DNA of 64,000 bases from Ruthenibacterium lactatiformans. Its GTDB lineage: Bacteria; Bacillota; Clostridia; Oscillospirales; Ruminococcaceae. Below the pieces are notes generated by a model. It was given only the letters and a program-made list of their open reading frames with translations. It was not told where the DNA came from and searched no databases. Below, in pieces: positions 1 through 7,178 of the stretch (position 1 is the first letter of the stretch; every line of letters starts with the position of its first letter). Both the position numbers and the translations under genes were made by a program. The DNA is taken from positions 1 through 64,000 of the forward strand of contig NZ_JXXK01000018.1 in NCBI RefSeq assembly GCF_000949455.1, in the 5' to 3' direction.

Positions 1-7
1 TGTGTAC

Positions 8-40
8 AAAAAAGCCCCGGCGCAAAAGCGCCGGGGCTTT
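8..40 (-). terminator. Intrinsic terminator of the sugar ABC ATPase gene
   Basis: A perfect 13-bp stem (11-23 with 28-40, loop AAAA) is followed on the minus strand by a T run (the A run at 8-13). It lies 25 bp past the stop codon of the ATPase gene, so that gene appears to be transcribed alone. Confidence 0.9.
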
Positions 41-65
41 GGTTGCTGTTATTGCTCTGTACTGC

Positions 66-1175
66 TTAGTTCAGGATGGCCAGTTCGGTCTCCGGGTCGA
101 ACAGGTGCAGCTTCTTGGTGTTGATGGCGACCTTCACATCGGTGCCGTTCTTCGCGCTGCTGCCCGGGTTCACGCGGGCCGTCATCTTGTAATCCTTGTA
201 CTCCAGGTACAGGTAGATCTCAGAGCCCATCAGCTCGGAAACTTCCACATGCGCGGTGATGGTGGCGTCCTTGTGCTTCTCCATGAACTCCTCGTCGTCC
301 TTGATGTCCTCCGGACGGATACCGGCCTTGATCGCCTTGCCGACATAAGCATCCAGCGCGGAAGTAACCTTCTCCGGAGCGATGAGCAGCTTGTCGCCGC
401 CCAGGTCAACATAGTAGTTGGAGCCTTCCTTCACCAGAGTAGCGTCCAGGAAGTTCATCTGCGGGCTGCCGATGAAGCCGCCGACGAACATATTGCACGG
501 ATAATCGTACAGGTTCTGCGGAGTGTCCACCTGCTGGATCAGGCCGTCCTTCATAACCACGATGCGGTCGCCCATGGTCATAGCCTCGGTCTGGTCATGC
601 GTAACGTAGATGAACGTGGTGCCCAGCTTCTGGTGCAGCTTGATGATCTCGGTGCGCATCGAGGTACGCAGCTTGGCGTCCAAGTTGGAAAGGGGCTCGT
701 CGAGCAGGAACACGGCCGGGTTACGCACCATGGCGCGGCCCAGGGCAACACGCTGGCGCTGGCCGCCGGACAAAGCCTTCGGCTTGCGGTCGAGCAGATG
801 CTCGATGTCCAGCACGCGGGCGGCTTCACGCACGCGCTTGTCGATCTCGTCCTTCGGGGTCTTGCGCAGCTCAAGGCCGAAAGCCATGTTCTTGTAAACC
901 GTCATGTGCGGATACAGAGCATAGTTCTGGAACACCATCGCGATATCGCGGTCCTTCGGGGGAACGTCATTCACCAGGCGGTCACCGATGTACAGCTCGC
1001 CCTTGGAGATCTCCTCCAGGCCGGCGATCATGCGCAGCGTGGTGGATTTACCGCAGCCGGAAGGGCCGACGAGAATGATAAACTCTTTGTCTTCGATCTC
1101 AAGGTTGAAATCGGAAACGGCGGTCACGTCGCCCGGATAGATCTTGTAGATGCCTTTCAAGCTAATGCTTGCCAT
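66..1175 (-). CDS. ugpC: Sugar ABC transporter ATP-binding protein, MsmX/UgpC type
   Basis: ATPase subunit that powers carbohydrate importers at the inner face of the membrane. The 369-aa protein has Walker A GPSGCGKST at residues 37-45, the Q-loop glutamine near 83, signature LSGGQ at 135-139, Walker B VFLLDE at 155-160 and the H-loop histidine at 193. A C-terminal OB-like regulatory region of about 130 aa follows, as in MalK/UgpC/MsmX. GGAGG lies 9 bases before the ATG at 1175. No binding protein or permease is adjacent, and a terminator follows, so it is a stand-alone ATPase. Such proteins serve several sugar importers in Firmicutes. The importer at 29.4-32.7 kb lacks an ATPase and is the obvious local client (inference). 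The family is certain; the sugar is not. Confidence 0.95.
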   Translation of the reverse strand: MASISLKGIYKIYPGDVTAVSDFNLEIEDKEFIILVGPSGCGKSTTLRMIAGLEEISKGELYIGDRLVNDVPPKDRDIAMVFQNYALYPHMTVYKNMAFGLELRKTPKDEIDKRVREAARVLDIEHLLDRKPKALSGGQRQRVALGRAMVRNPAVFLLDEPLSNLDAKLRTSMRTEIIKLHQKLGTTFIYVTHDQTEAMTMGDRIVVMKDGLIQQVDTPQNLYDYPCNMFVGGFIGSPQMNFLDATLVKEGSNYYVDLGGDKLLIAPEKVTSALDAYVGKAIKAGIRPEDIKDDEEFMEKHKDATITAHVEVSELMGSEIYLYLEYKDYKMTARVNPGSSAKNGTDVKVAINTKKLHLFDPETELAILN

Positions 1176-1224
1176 AGGAATCAGCCTCCGTATTCTTCAA
1201 TAATTTTGGATTTTGTTGATATCC

Positions 1225-1253
1225 TTGACGGTTGGTTCCGTCTTTAATATAAT
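1225..1253 (+). promoter_or_regulatory. Sigma-A promoter of the AraC-family gene
   Basis: TTGACG (1225-1230), 17-bp spacer, TATAAT (1248-1253). It lies 55 bp upstream of the TTG start at 1308 in the divergent region shared with the ATPase gene. Confidence 0.75.
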
Positions 1254-1307
1254 AATATCAGCTGGAAACGCTGTTTTAAATAGTAAAATATTGATACGGA
1301 GTGGATA

Positions 1308-2114
1308 TTGTTGATATTTGACGAAAGCGCCGTCTGCACGCCGGTGTTCTGCCGGGAGGTCACAGGCGAAACGCCTGTGCTGCTGCCCGCCGCGCCTTTT
1401 ACGGTGGTGCTGGCCAGCAGCGGGCGCGCGGCCGCTTCCGCGGACAGCGAGCCCGTGCTTCTGGCGGCGGGCGGGCTGTTCCTTGCGGGAGGCGCGGCTG
1501 TTGAGGTAACGCCCGTGACCGGCTGCCACGTGCTGGCGGCTGGTTTTTCCGGCACAGCTGCACAGGCCGCAGCCGCGGGCCTGCCCGCCCCGCTTGCCAG
1601 CGACTGCAGCGCCTGCCCCATGGCCGCCCAGCTGCTGGGCGAGCTTGCCGCCGCCATGGAACGCGGCGGCGCGGCCGGGCTTTCCGCGCTGTGCTACCAT
1701 ATTCTGTGCGAACTTGCCGCCGCCGACGCGGCCGTTCCCCGGCTTTCGCCGCTGGTGGCGGATGCGGTGCTGGCCATCCGCCAGAATTATGCAGGCCTGT
1801 ACGGCGTGGAGGAGCTGAGCGCCCAGCTGGGCGTGAGCAAAAGCCATCTGGTGCGGGTGTTTTCGGCTGAAATGGGCGTGGGCCCGGGGCAGTATTTGAC
1901 GGGTGTCCGGCTGGACGCCGCCAAGGCGCTTTTGGCCCGGCGGGATTACCCGCTGGAAGTAGTGGCCACGCTGTGCGGCTTTTCGGGCGCGAACTACCTG
2001 TGCAAGGTGTTCAAAAAGCACACCGGGCAAACGCCCGCCGCTTTCCGCGCGCAGAACGCGGGCGCGGCGCGCGGAGGCGCGGTGAACGAGCTGGAAAGCG
2101 CGCTGTACATTTGA
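1308..2114 (+). CDS. AraC-family transcriptional regulator
   Basis: DNA-binding regulator of 268 aa. The last 100 residues form the two helix-turn-helix motifs of AraC/XylS proteins: GVEELSAQLGVSKSHLVRVF, then the region ending CGFSGANYLCKVFKKHTGQTP. The first 150 residues are a poorly conserved effector domain. I chose the TTG at 1308, which follows GGAG at 1298-1301; a second TTG lies directly after it. The gene is divergent from the sugar ABC ATPase and upstream of nagB on the same strand, so it may control amino-sugar or host-glycan uptake (inference from context). No ligand can be read from the sequence. Confidence 0.85.
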   Translation: MLIFDESAVCTPVFCREVTGETPVLLPAAPFTVVLASSGRAAASADSEPVLLAAGGLFLAGGAAVEVTPVTGCHVLAAGFSGTAAQAAAAGLPAPLASDCSACPMAAQLLGELAAAMERGGAAGLSALCYHILCELAAADAAVPRLSPLVADAVLAIRQNYAGLYGVEELSAQLGVSKSHLVRVFSAEMGVGPGQYLTGVRLDAAKALLARRDYPLEVVATLCGFSGANYLCKVFKKHTGQTPAAFRAQNAGAARGGAVNELESALYI

Positions 2115-2141
2115 GAGGGCCGCATTTTGCAGCGCCGCGCA

Positions 2142-2201
2142 CGTTTGTGCAAAATTAAAGGCTTTTTACGCCTTTTAACCCCACGCAAAAAACGCTATGA
2201 T
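2142..2201 (+). promoter_or_regulatory. Control region upstream of nagB
   Basis: ACGTTTGTGCAAA at 2141-2153 is identical to a site upstream of galE (35021-35033). It is followed by a perfect AAAGGC-N7-GCCTTT dyad (2157-2175) and a -10-like TATGAT (2196-2201). The -35 is weak, which suits an activated promoter. The dyad could also act as a weak terminator for the preceding araC gene. Confidence 0.45.
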
Positions 2202-2246
2202 TAAAAGTAAAGAAGCCTTTAAAATAAAGAAAAAGGAGCGACTTCC

Positions 2247-2984
2247 ATGAAAGTTATCGTAACGAACAGCTATGACGAGACCTGCGCGGTCATCGCCAAT
2301 ATGATCAAGGAACTTGTAAACGCCAAGCCCGATGCCAAGCTCGGCCTTGCCACGGGCGGTACGCCGGTGCCCATTTACAAAAAGCTCATTGAGATGAATA
2401 AGGCCGGCGAGGTGGATTTCTCCCGCGTGCACACCGTGAACCTGGATGAATACTGCGGTATCCCCGGCACGCATGACCAGAGCTACCGCTATTTCATGGA
2501 CACCAATCTGTTCGACCACATCAACATTGATAAAAAGAACACCTTTGTAGCCAGCGGCATGGGCGATTTCGAGGCCAATGCCCGCGAGCTGGAGGAAAAG
2601 GTGCGTGAGGGCGGCGCGGCGGATCTGCAGCTGCTGGGCATCGGCAACAACGGCCACATCGCATTCAACGAGGCCAGCGACCACCTCATCGCCGTGGCCC
2701 ACACCGAAAAGCTGACCGAGAGCACCATCAACGCCAACGCCCGCTTCTTTGAGAAAAAAGAGGACGTGCCCACCATGGCCATCACCATGGGCATGGGCGA
2801 TATCCTCGCCGCGAAAAAGGTCGTTCTGGCCGCTACGGGCCTTGCCAAGGTCCCGGCCATCAGGGGGCTGATCATGGACGATGTCATCACCACGCAAAAC
2901 CCCTCCACGATGCTGAAGATGCACGAGGACGCCGTCGTCGTCATCGACAGGGAGCTGGCCGACGCCGTGGGCTACAGAGCCTGA
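2247..2984 (+). CDS. nagB: Glucosamine-6-phosphate deaminase
   Basis: Converts glucosamine-6-phosphate to fructose-6-phosphate and ammonia, the last step that sends amino sugars into glycolysis; cytoplasmic. The 245-aa length matches the short Firmicutes NagB. Visible motifs are the sugar-phosphate loop LGLATGGTP (32-40), NLDEY with Asp67, and GIGNNGHIAFNE (131-142), which holds the ring-opening His137 and Glu142. Asn135 stands where E. coli NagB has Asp141, a substitution I recall in short Firmicutes enzymes. RBS AAGGAG lies before the ATG. nagA is not in the window. The upstream operator-like site shared with galE suggests co-regulation with the host-glycan locus. Confidence 0.96.
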   Translation: MKVIVTNSYDETCAVIANMIKELVNAKPDAKLGLATGGTPVPIYKKLIEMNKAGEVDFSRVHTVNLDEYCGIPGTHDQSYRYFMDTNLFDHINIDKKNTFVASGMGDFEANARELEEKVREGGAADLQLLGIGNNGHIAFNEASDHLIAVAHTEKLTESTINANARFFEKKEDVPTMAITMGMGDILAAKKVVLAATGLAKVPAIRGLIMDDVITTQNPSTMLKMHEDAVVVIDRELADAVGYRA

Positions 2985-3009
2985 CGCCAACAGCTGAAAA
3001 ACGCCGTTG

Positions 3010-3053
3010 CAGCGGCCCGCCGCCGGGAAACCGGAGCGGGCCGCTGTGTTTTT
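3010..3053 (+). terminator. Intrinsic terminator after nagB
   Basis: An 11-bp GC stem (3010-3020 with 3036-3046) encloses a small inner hairpin and is followed by TGTTTTTC. Confidence 0.85.
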
Positions 3054-3175
3054 CACAGCAGAAAAACCGCCCTGCCGCCGCTGCGTTCGCCGCGCGAAAA
3101 CGCGTGGCCTCTTACTCTCTCCGCAAATATCTTGTTCCGCCTCTTTTGAGGCCTGTCGCAAAGGCGCACTCAAGA

Positions 3176-3204
3176 TTGACTTTTATCTCTATTCCGGATA
3201 AAGT
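3176..3204 (+). promoter_or_regulatory. Sigma-A promoter of hemW
   Basis: TTGACT (3176-3181), 17-bp spacer, TAAAGT (3199-3204), about 30 bp before the hemW start. Confidence 0.6.
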
Positions 3205-3234
3205 TAAGGTAATAAACGTCCAATGAGGTGTAAT

Positions 3235-4320
3235 ATGTTTGGCCTTTACATCCATATCCCCTATTGCCGTTCCAAATGCCGTTACTGCGACTTCTATTCC
3301 ACCCCATGCCCGGACGGTGTACCCGAGGCGTACATTGACGCCCTGTGCCGGGAAATGGACCGTTTTTCGCCTTGCGGCTCCACGCCGCTGCGCCCCGACA
3401 CGCTCTATTTCGGCGGCGGCACGCCCTCGCTGCTGACGCCCGCGCAGGCGGCCCGTCTCATCCGCGCCGCCGGGCCGGTGCCCGGTGCGGAGATCACGCT
3501 CGAAGCCAACCCCGAGACCGTCACGCCCGAGCGATTGGCCGCGTTCCGCCGGGCCGGTGTGAACCGCCTTTCGCTGGGCATACAGACGGCGCGGGACGAC
3601 AGCCTGGCCCGCCTGGGCCGCCGCCATACCGCGGCGCAAAGCCGCCGCGCGCTGGGAATGGCCGTGCAGGCAGGGTTCACCGACATCAGTGGCGACCTGA
3701 TGCTTGCGCTGCCCGCTTATACCATGGCCGAGCTGGACGAAACCACCGCCCTGCTGGCGGAGAGCGGCTGCACCCACATCAGCGGCTATCTGCTGAAGAT
3801 CGAGCCGAACACGGTGTTCGGCAAGCGCCCGCCGGAAGCGCTGCCCGGCGACGACGCGGCTGCGGATTTTTATCTTGCCGCCGTGGAAAAGCTGGCGGCG
3901 CTGGGCTACGCGCAATACGAAATTTCCAATTTCGCCCGCCCCGGCTTTGAAAGCCGCCACAACCGGATCTATTGGGACTGCGGCGATTATCTTGGCCTTG
4001 GCCCCGCGGCGCACAGCTGCATGGGCGGCAAGCGCTTTGCCACGCCGGCGGGCACGGCCGCGTTCCTTGCCGCGCCCGCGGTGTACGAACCCCAGGGCGA
4101 ATGCACCGCCGAAGATTACATCATGCTCCAGCTCCGTCTTTCCCGCGGGCTTTCATTGAGCGCGCTGCGCGCGCGGTACGGCGTATCCTTCTCCTCCGAA
4201 AAGCTCCGGTTCCTGCAAACGCTTGCGGAGCATGGGCTGGCTGTTTTCGACGGCAGCGTCCTGCGCCTGACGCCCCGGGGAATGCTGGTTCAGAACAGCA
4301 TCCTGTGCGAGCTTGTGTAA
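3235..4320 (+). CDS. hemW: Radical SAM heme chaperone HemW (coproporphyrinogen oxidase-like)
   Basis: Radical S-adenosylmethionine protein of the HemN/HemW group. The 361-aa protein carries the cluster-binding CxxxCxxC followed by DF (Cys11, Cys15, Cys18) right after the N-terminal YIHIPYC motif. It lacks the extra cysteine of true anaerobic coproporphyrinogen oxidases, which favours HemW, a heme carrier for respiratory proteins, over HemN. GGTPS and the C-terminal HemN-C region are present. I chose the ATG at 3235 because GAGGTG lies 5-6 bases ahead of it; an in-frame ATG at 3223 overlaps that ribosome binding site. No other heme genes are nearby. Confidence 0.92.
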   Translation: MFGLYIHIPYCRSKCRYCDFYSTPCPDGVPEAYIDALCREMDRFSPCGSTPLRPDTLYFGGGTPSLLTPAQAARLIRAAGPVPGAEITLEANPETVTPERLAAFRRAGVNRLSLGIQTARDDSLARLGRRHTAAQSRRALGMAVQAGFTDISGDLMLALPAYTMAELDETTALLAESGCTHISGYLLKIEPNTVFGKRPPEALPGDDAAADFYLAAVEKLAALGYAQYEISNFARPGFESRHNRIYWDCGDYLGLGPAAHSCMGGKRFATPAGTAAFLAAPAVYEPQGECTAEDYIMLQLRLSRGLSLSALRARYGVSFSSEKLRFLQTLAEHGLAVFDGSVLRLTPRGMLVQNSILCELV

Positions 4321-4472
4321 AGCTTTTTTACTGTCCGGTACACTTTCTTTCCATTTCAAAAAAACACCCAGCGCAGGCTCTGTGCCGGAGTGCCGGGCGT
4401 TCTTCTCTCCAGGTGTCCTATGATTTAACTTTTTATAACTTTGCACAGCAAAGCTATAAAAAGCTCATTTTA

Positions 4473-4499
4473 ATGGCCGCAGGCCGGGGACGGCCCGCA
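4473..4499. repeat. Short GC-rich dispersed repeat, copy A
   Basis: 27 bp matching 22790-22816 at 25 positions. The A-rich stretch just upstream is also similar in both places. It overlaps the terminator region after hemW. Confidence 0.55.
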
Positions 4500-4530
4500 T
4501 GGCCCAAAAACAGCCTGCGGCTATTTTTTA
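4476..4530 (+). terminator. Terminator-like hairpin after hemW
   Basis: GCCGCAGGC (4476-4484) pairs with GCCTGCGGC (4513-4521) across a GC-rich inner fold and is followed by TATTTTTTA. The left arm lies inside a short repeat also found at 22790-22816. Confidence 0.7.
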
Positions 4531-4554
4531 TTTATTGCCGCGCAGAAGGCTTTT

Positions 4555-5076
4555 TCAATACTCCACGCCCTCCCGGGCCGCGGTGCGCGCGCCGTCGGCA
4601 AAGGGATGCTTGCGCGCCTCGATGACGCTCACATAATCCGCCAGGGCAATCAGCTCCTCCGGCGCACCGCGCCCGGTGAGCACCAGCTCCGTGTTCGGCG
4701 CTTTCTCCCGCACTGTGCGCAGCACATCCGCCAGAGACAGCATCCCGGCGTTCACCGCGCACAGCACCTCGTCCAGTACCACAAGGTCATACTCCGCCAT
4801 GTGTGCCGCCGCACGGGCAAGCGTGTCCGCCTGGCGGGCGCGGCATTCCGCTTTTTCCGTTTCTGTCATCGTCCAGGTGAATTTTTCCCGTTCCACCGGG
4901 CAGTAAAACTCCACGCCAAGCGCAGCCAGGCTCTTTGCCTCGCCGGTTTTTGCACCCTTTAAAAATTCATAGAACGCGGCTTTTTTACCGTGGCCCGCGG
5001 CCCGGGTGCAAAGGCCCACGGCAGCCGTCGTCTTGCCTTTTCCGTCCCCGGTATAGATGTGTACCATGCCCATCAT
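4555..5076 (-). CDS. cobO: Cob(I)yrinic acid a,c-diamide adenosyltransferase
   Basis: Transfers the adenosyl group of ATP to cob(I)alamin or a corrinoid precursor to make the coenzyme B12 form; cytoplasmic. The 173-aa protein of the CobO/BtuR family has its P-loop GDGKGKTT at residues 10-17 right after the N-terminal VHIYTG, and the family's VVLDE strand in the middle. GGAGGG lies 5 bases before the ATG at 5076, and the start overlaps the stop of the upstream phosphatase gene (ATGA), so the two are translationally coupled. No other cobalamin genes are nearby; a salvage role is likely. Confidence 0.93.
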   Translation of the reverse strand: MMGMVHIYTGDGKGKTTAAVGLCTRAAGHGKKAAFYEFLKGAKTGEAKSLAALGVEFYCPVEREKFTWTMTETEKAECRARQADTLARAAAHMAEYDLVVLDEVLCAVNAGMLSLADVLRTVREKAPNTELVLTGRGAPEELIALADYVSVIEARKHPFADGARTAAREGVEY

Positions 5077-5717
5077 TTTCCCTCCTCTTCATCCAGATAT
5101 CCAAACGGGATGATATCGCTCACTTCCACGATGCCGTCGCGCATCCACAGCTCCGGGCTGCACTGAAGCAGATAACCGCAGCCGCTGTCCGCCATCCAAA
5201 GCTCCGGCGCGCGGCGCGGCATGCCGCGCTGGGCCAGCATGCTCATGATGACGCCGCCGTGGGTGACGCACGCCGCTTCGGAGATATTGCTTTTCATCAT
5301 AAATTCAAACATGCCCATCAGCACATCCGAACAGCGCTTGTGGAACTCCGCCGCAGGCTCCCCGCCCTCGGGCGTATAGTGCTGCGCCGGGTCCATCCAC
5401 TGCTTGAAATGCGCATCCTGCACCAGCTCCGTCACCTTACGGCCCTCAAATTCGCCAAAGGCGTTTTCCCGCAGGTCCGCCAGGATGATCTTATCCTTTG
5501 CGTCCGGGAACAGCAGCTCCACAGTCTCCACCGCGCGGCGCATAGGGCTTGAAAACACCGTTTCTGCTTTAGGATACGGAAAGCGTGCGGCCAACGCGCG
5601 CAGCTGCGCCGCGCCCTGTGCGCACAGGGGCTGGTCCGTCCCGCTGCCCATATAAATGCCGTCCAGGTTGCCCTGCGTGACGCCGTGGCGCACAAGATAC
5701 AGGCGGTAATTTTTCAT
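5073..5717 (-). CDS. Histidine phosphatase family protein, possible alpha-ribazole phosphatase
   Basis: Member of the phosphoglycerate-mutase-like histidine phosphatases, 214 aa. The phosphohistidine motif LVRHGVTQGN (His11), Arg60 in SSPMRRA, Glu84 and the second catalytic His153 in VTHGG are all present. Its four-base overlap with cobO suggests a CobC-like job, removing the phosphate of alpha-ribazole-5'-phosphate in cobalamin assembly. That substrate is inferred from context, as the family includes broad phosphatases. AGGAGG precedes the ATG at 5717. Confidence 0.82.
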   Translation of the reverse strand: MKNYRLYLVRHGVTQGNLDGIYMGSGTDQPLCAQGAAQLRALAARFPYPKAETVFSSPMRRAVETVELLFPDAKDKIILADLRENAFGEFEGRKVTELVQDAHFKQWMDPAQHYTPEGGEPAAEFHKRCSDVLMGMFEFMMKSNISEAACVTHGGVIMSMLAQRGMPRRAPELWMADSGCGYLLQCSPELWMRDGIVEVSDIIPFGYLDEEEGK

Positions 5718-5762
5718 AAAAGTTCCTCCTATCGGTCCGCTGCGGGAATTTCAGCGGTTTTA

Positions 5763-5790
5763 ATTATTTTTCAGCCACATTTTTGGCCAA
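5763..5790 (-). promoter_or_regulatory. Possible promoter of the cobC-like/cobO pair
   Basis: On the minus strand TTGGCC (5790-5785), 16-bp spacer, AATAAT (5768-5763), about 45 bp ahead of the first gene. It is a weak match. Confidence 0.35.
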
Positions 5791-5893
5791 AATCTCCAGC
5801 CCGCCCACTATATTTAGGCACATGGGCGGCGTTGGGCCGAAGATATAGCAAACCCTGTCGGACCCGGCCGGGCCGTGGGGTTTTTTCGGAAAT

Positions 5894-5935
5894 TTTTGTA
5901 TTTACAAAATGTTTTTGCTGTACTATAATTTACAG
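5894..5935 (+). promoter_or_regulatory. Promoter of the XRE regulator with two overlapping dyads
   Basis: TTTACA (5901-5906), 17-bp spacer, TATAAT (5924-5929). A perfect TTTTGTA-TT-TACAAAA dyad (5894-5909) covers the -35 box. A second dyad CTGTA-N8-TACAG (5918-5935) brackets the -10 box. Both share TGTA/TACA half-sites, which fits autoregulation by the XRE protein encoded just downstream. Confidence 0.65.
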
Positions 5936-5963
5936 TACGTAATTGTGTAAGGGGTATGCGGTA

Positions 5964-6656
5964 ATGGTATCGGATTTCAGCAGGATCATCACGCTTCTGC
6001 GCAAAGAAAAGGGCGTGACGCAAAAGCAGGCCGCCGAAGATCTGGGCGTTTCCCAGGCGCTGCTGTCGCACTACGAAAAAGGCATCCGCGAATGCGGGCT
6101 TGAATTTGTGGTGCGCGTGGCTGATTATTACGGGGTTTCCTGCGATTACCTGCTGGGCCGCAGCGCGGACCGAAGCGGTCTCACCCTTTCGGTGGAGGAT
6201 ATCCCCAGCCCCGAAGGCGCAAAGGACGGCGTGTTCCGCGGCAGCGTGCTGCCCACTTTCAACAAAAAGCTCATCTCCAACAGCCTGAATATCCTGTACG
6301 ACAAGCTGAACGCCTGCCCGGACAAGGGCCTTGTGGGCGAGATTTCCGGTTATCTGATGCTGGCCGTGTATAAAATGTTCCGTCTGGTATATGGCGCGGG
6401 ACCGAAAAACACCAGCAGCATGTTCGGCGTGAAGAAAAATCTGTACGGCGGCTATTCCGACGCCGCGATGCACATTGCGGAATCCAACGTTAAGGCCATT
6501 CTCGCGGGCGAGGACATCGGCCTGGGCGCGCCGCTGAAGGACACCAGCGCCTTTGCCATGACGACAGAAAGCCTTTCGCGGGATTATCCTCTGTATGCCA
6601 CCAGCCTGCTGAACCTCATCAAGACGAGCGAGGCCCGCATCGAAAAGGAAAAATAA
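5964..6656 (+). CDS. XRE-family transcriptional regulator
   Basis: Helix-turn-helix protein of 230 aa. Residues 1-65 form a Cro/C1-type HTH (GVTQKQAAEDLGVSQALLSH, then CDYLLGR). The remaining 160 residues show no domain I recognise and could be a sensing or oligomerisation part. The ATG at 5964 is chosen because AAGGGG lies 9 bases upstream; the open frame extends to a TTG at 5943 without an RBS. The promoter dyads immediately upstream suggest autorepression. A terminator follows, so it is monocistronic. Confidence 0.82.
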   Translation: MVSDFSRIITLLRKEKGVTQKQAAEDLGVSQALLSHYEKGIRECGLEFVVRVADYYGVSCDYLLGRSADRSGLTLSVEDIPSPEGAKDGVFRGSVLPTFNKKLISNSLNILYDKLNACPDKGLVGEISGYLMLAVYKMFRLVYGAGPKNTSSMFGVKKNLYGGYSDAAMHIAESNVKAILAGEDIGLGAPLKDTSAFAMTTESLSRDYPLYATSLLNLIKTSEARIEKEK

Positions 6657-6690
6657 GCTTTTTTATCATAGCATGAATTTTCACAAAAGG

Positions 6691-6717
6691 AAAGCCGCCA
6701 CTTTGTGGCGGCTTTTT
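6691..6717 (+). terminator. Intrinsic terminator of the XRE regulator
   Basis: AAAGCCGCCA pairs with TGGCGGCTTT across the loop CTTTG, followed by TTTT. Confidence 0.9.
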
Positions 6718-6737
6718 ATGCGCTGCTGGCTACACGG

Positions 6738-6771
6738 AAAACAGCCGGAATGCGTTGGACGCAGCTCCGGC
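6738..6771 (-). terminator. Intrinsic terminator of the AbrB-like gene
   Basis: On the minus strand GCCGGA (6771-6766) pairs with TCCGGC (6749-6744) around an inner CTGCGT/ACGCA stem, followed by TGTTTT. Confidence 0.75.
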
Positions 6772-6790
6772 AGCGGGGACGCCCCGCCTT

Positions 6791-7036
6791 TTATTTAAGG
6801 GCCGCGATCGCCTCGCGGCATGCGCCGCAGATGTTCCGGCCCTGATACTGCGCGACGCCTTCGGCGCTGCCGCAGAAGATGCACGCAGGCTGGTACTTTT
6901 TGAGCACAATGCTGTCATTGTCCACATATACTTCCAGCGCGGCGTCCTTGTCGATATCCAGTACCCGGCGCAGCTCGATCGGCAGCACAATACGGCCCAG
7001 ATTATCCACCGGACGTACGATTCCCGTAGATTTCAA
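6791..7036 (-). CDS. AbrB/SpoVT-type DNA-binding protein with a C-terminal zinc-finger-like tail
   Basis: Transition-state type regulator of 81 aa. The N-terminal swapped-hairpin domain is clear (STGIVRPVDNLGRIVLPIEL). The last 35 residues carry CxxC-x14-CxxC (CIFC and CGAC), which looks like a structural zinc site. I chose the TTG at 7036, preceded by GGAAG at good spacing, because the AbrB domain begins there; the open frame runs 28 codons further without family similarity. A very strong promoter lies 55 bp upstream. Target genes are unknown. Confidence 0.85.
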   Translation of the reverse strand: MKSTGIVRPVDNLGRIVLPIELRRVLDIDKDAALEVYVDNDSIVLKKYQPACIFCGSAEGVAQYQGRNICGACREAIAALK

Positions 7037-7054
7037 TTCTCCCACTTCCTTTTT

Positions 7055-7077
7055 CCGGCGGGTATCCCTCCCGCCGG
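7055..7077 (-). promoter_or_regulatory. Perfect dyad in the leader of the AbrB-like gene
   Basis: CCGGCGGG (7055-7062) and CCCGCCGG (7070-7077) form an 8-bp perfect inverted repeat with a 7-base loop just upstream of the RBS. It could be an RNA hairpin affecting translation or an operator. Confidence 0.5.
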
Positions 7078-7091
7078 ATATCATTGATATT

Positions 7092-7120
7092 ACTATACAG
7101 AATTTTACAGAATCTGTCAA
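7092..7120 (-). promoter_or_regulatory. Strong sigma-A promoter of the AbrB-like gene
   Basis: On the minus strand TTGACA (7120-7115), 17-bp spacer, TATAGT (7097-7092). The spacer carries two direct copies of ATTCTGTA, a possible operator. Confidence 0.8.
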
Positions 7121-7178
7121 TATGTGGAATAAAAAGAATATTTTAACAATTTGTAAACTGATATACGCTAAAATACGG

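Noticed and set aside
39..1247. 402-codon plus-strand open frame opposite the sugar ABC ATPase
   Set aside because: It is the antisense shadow of the ATPase gene, which has all its catalytic motifs and an RBS. The antisense frame has no family similarity.
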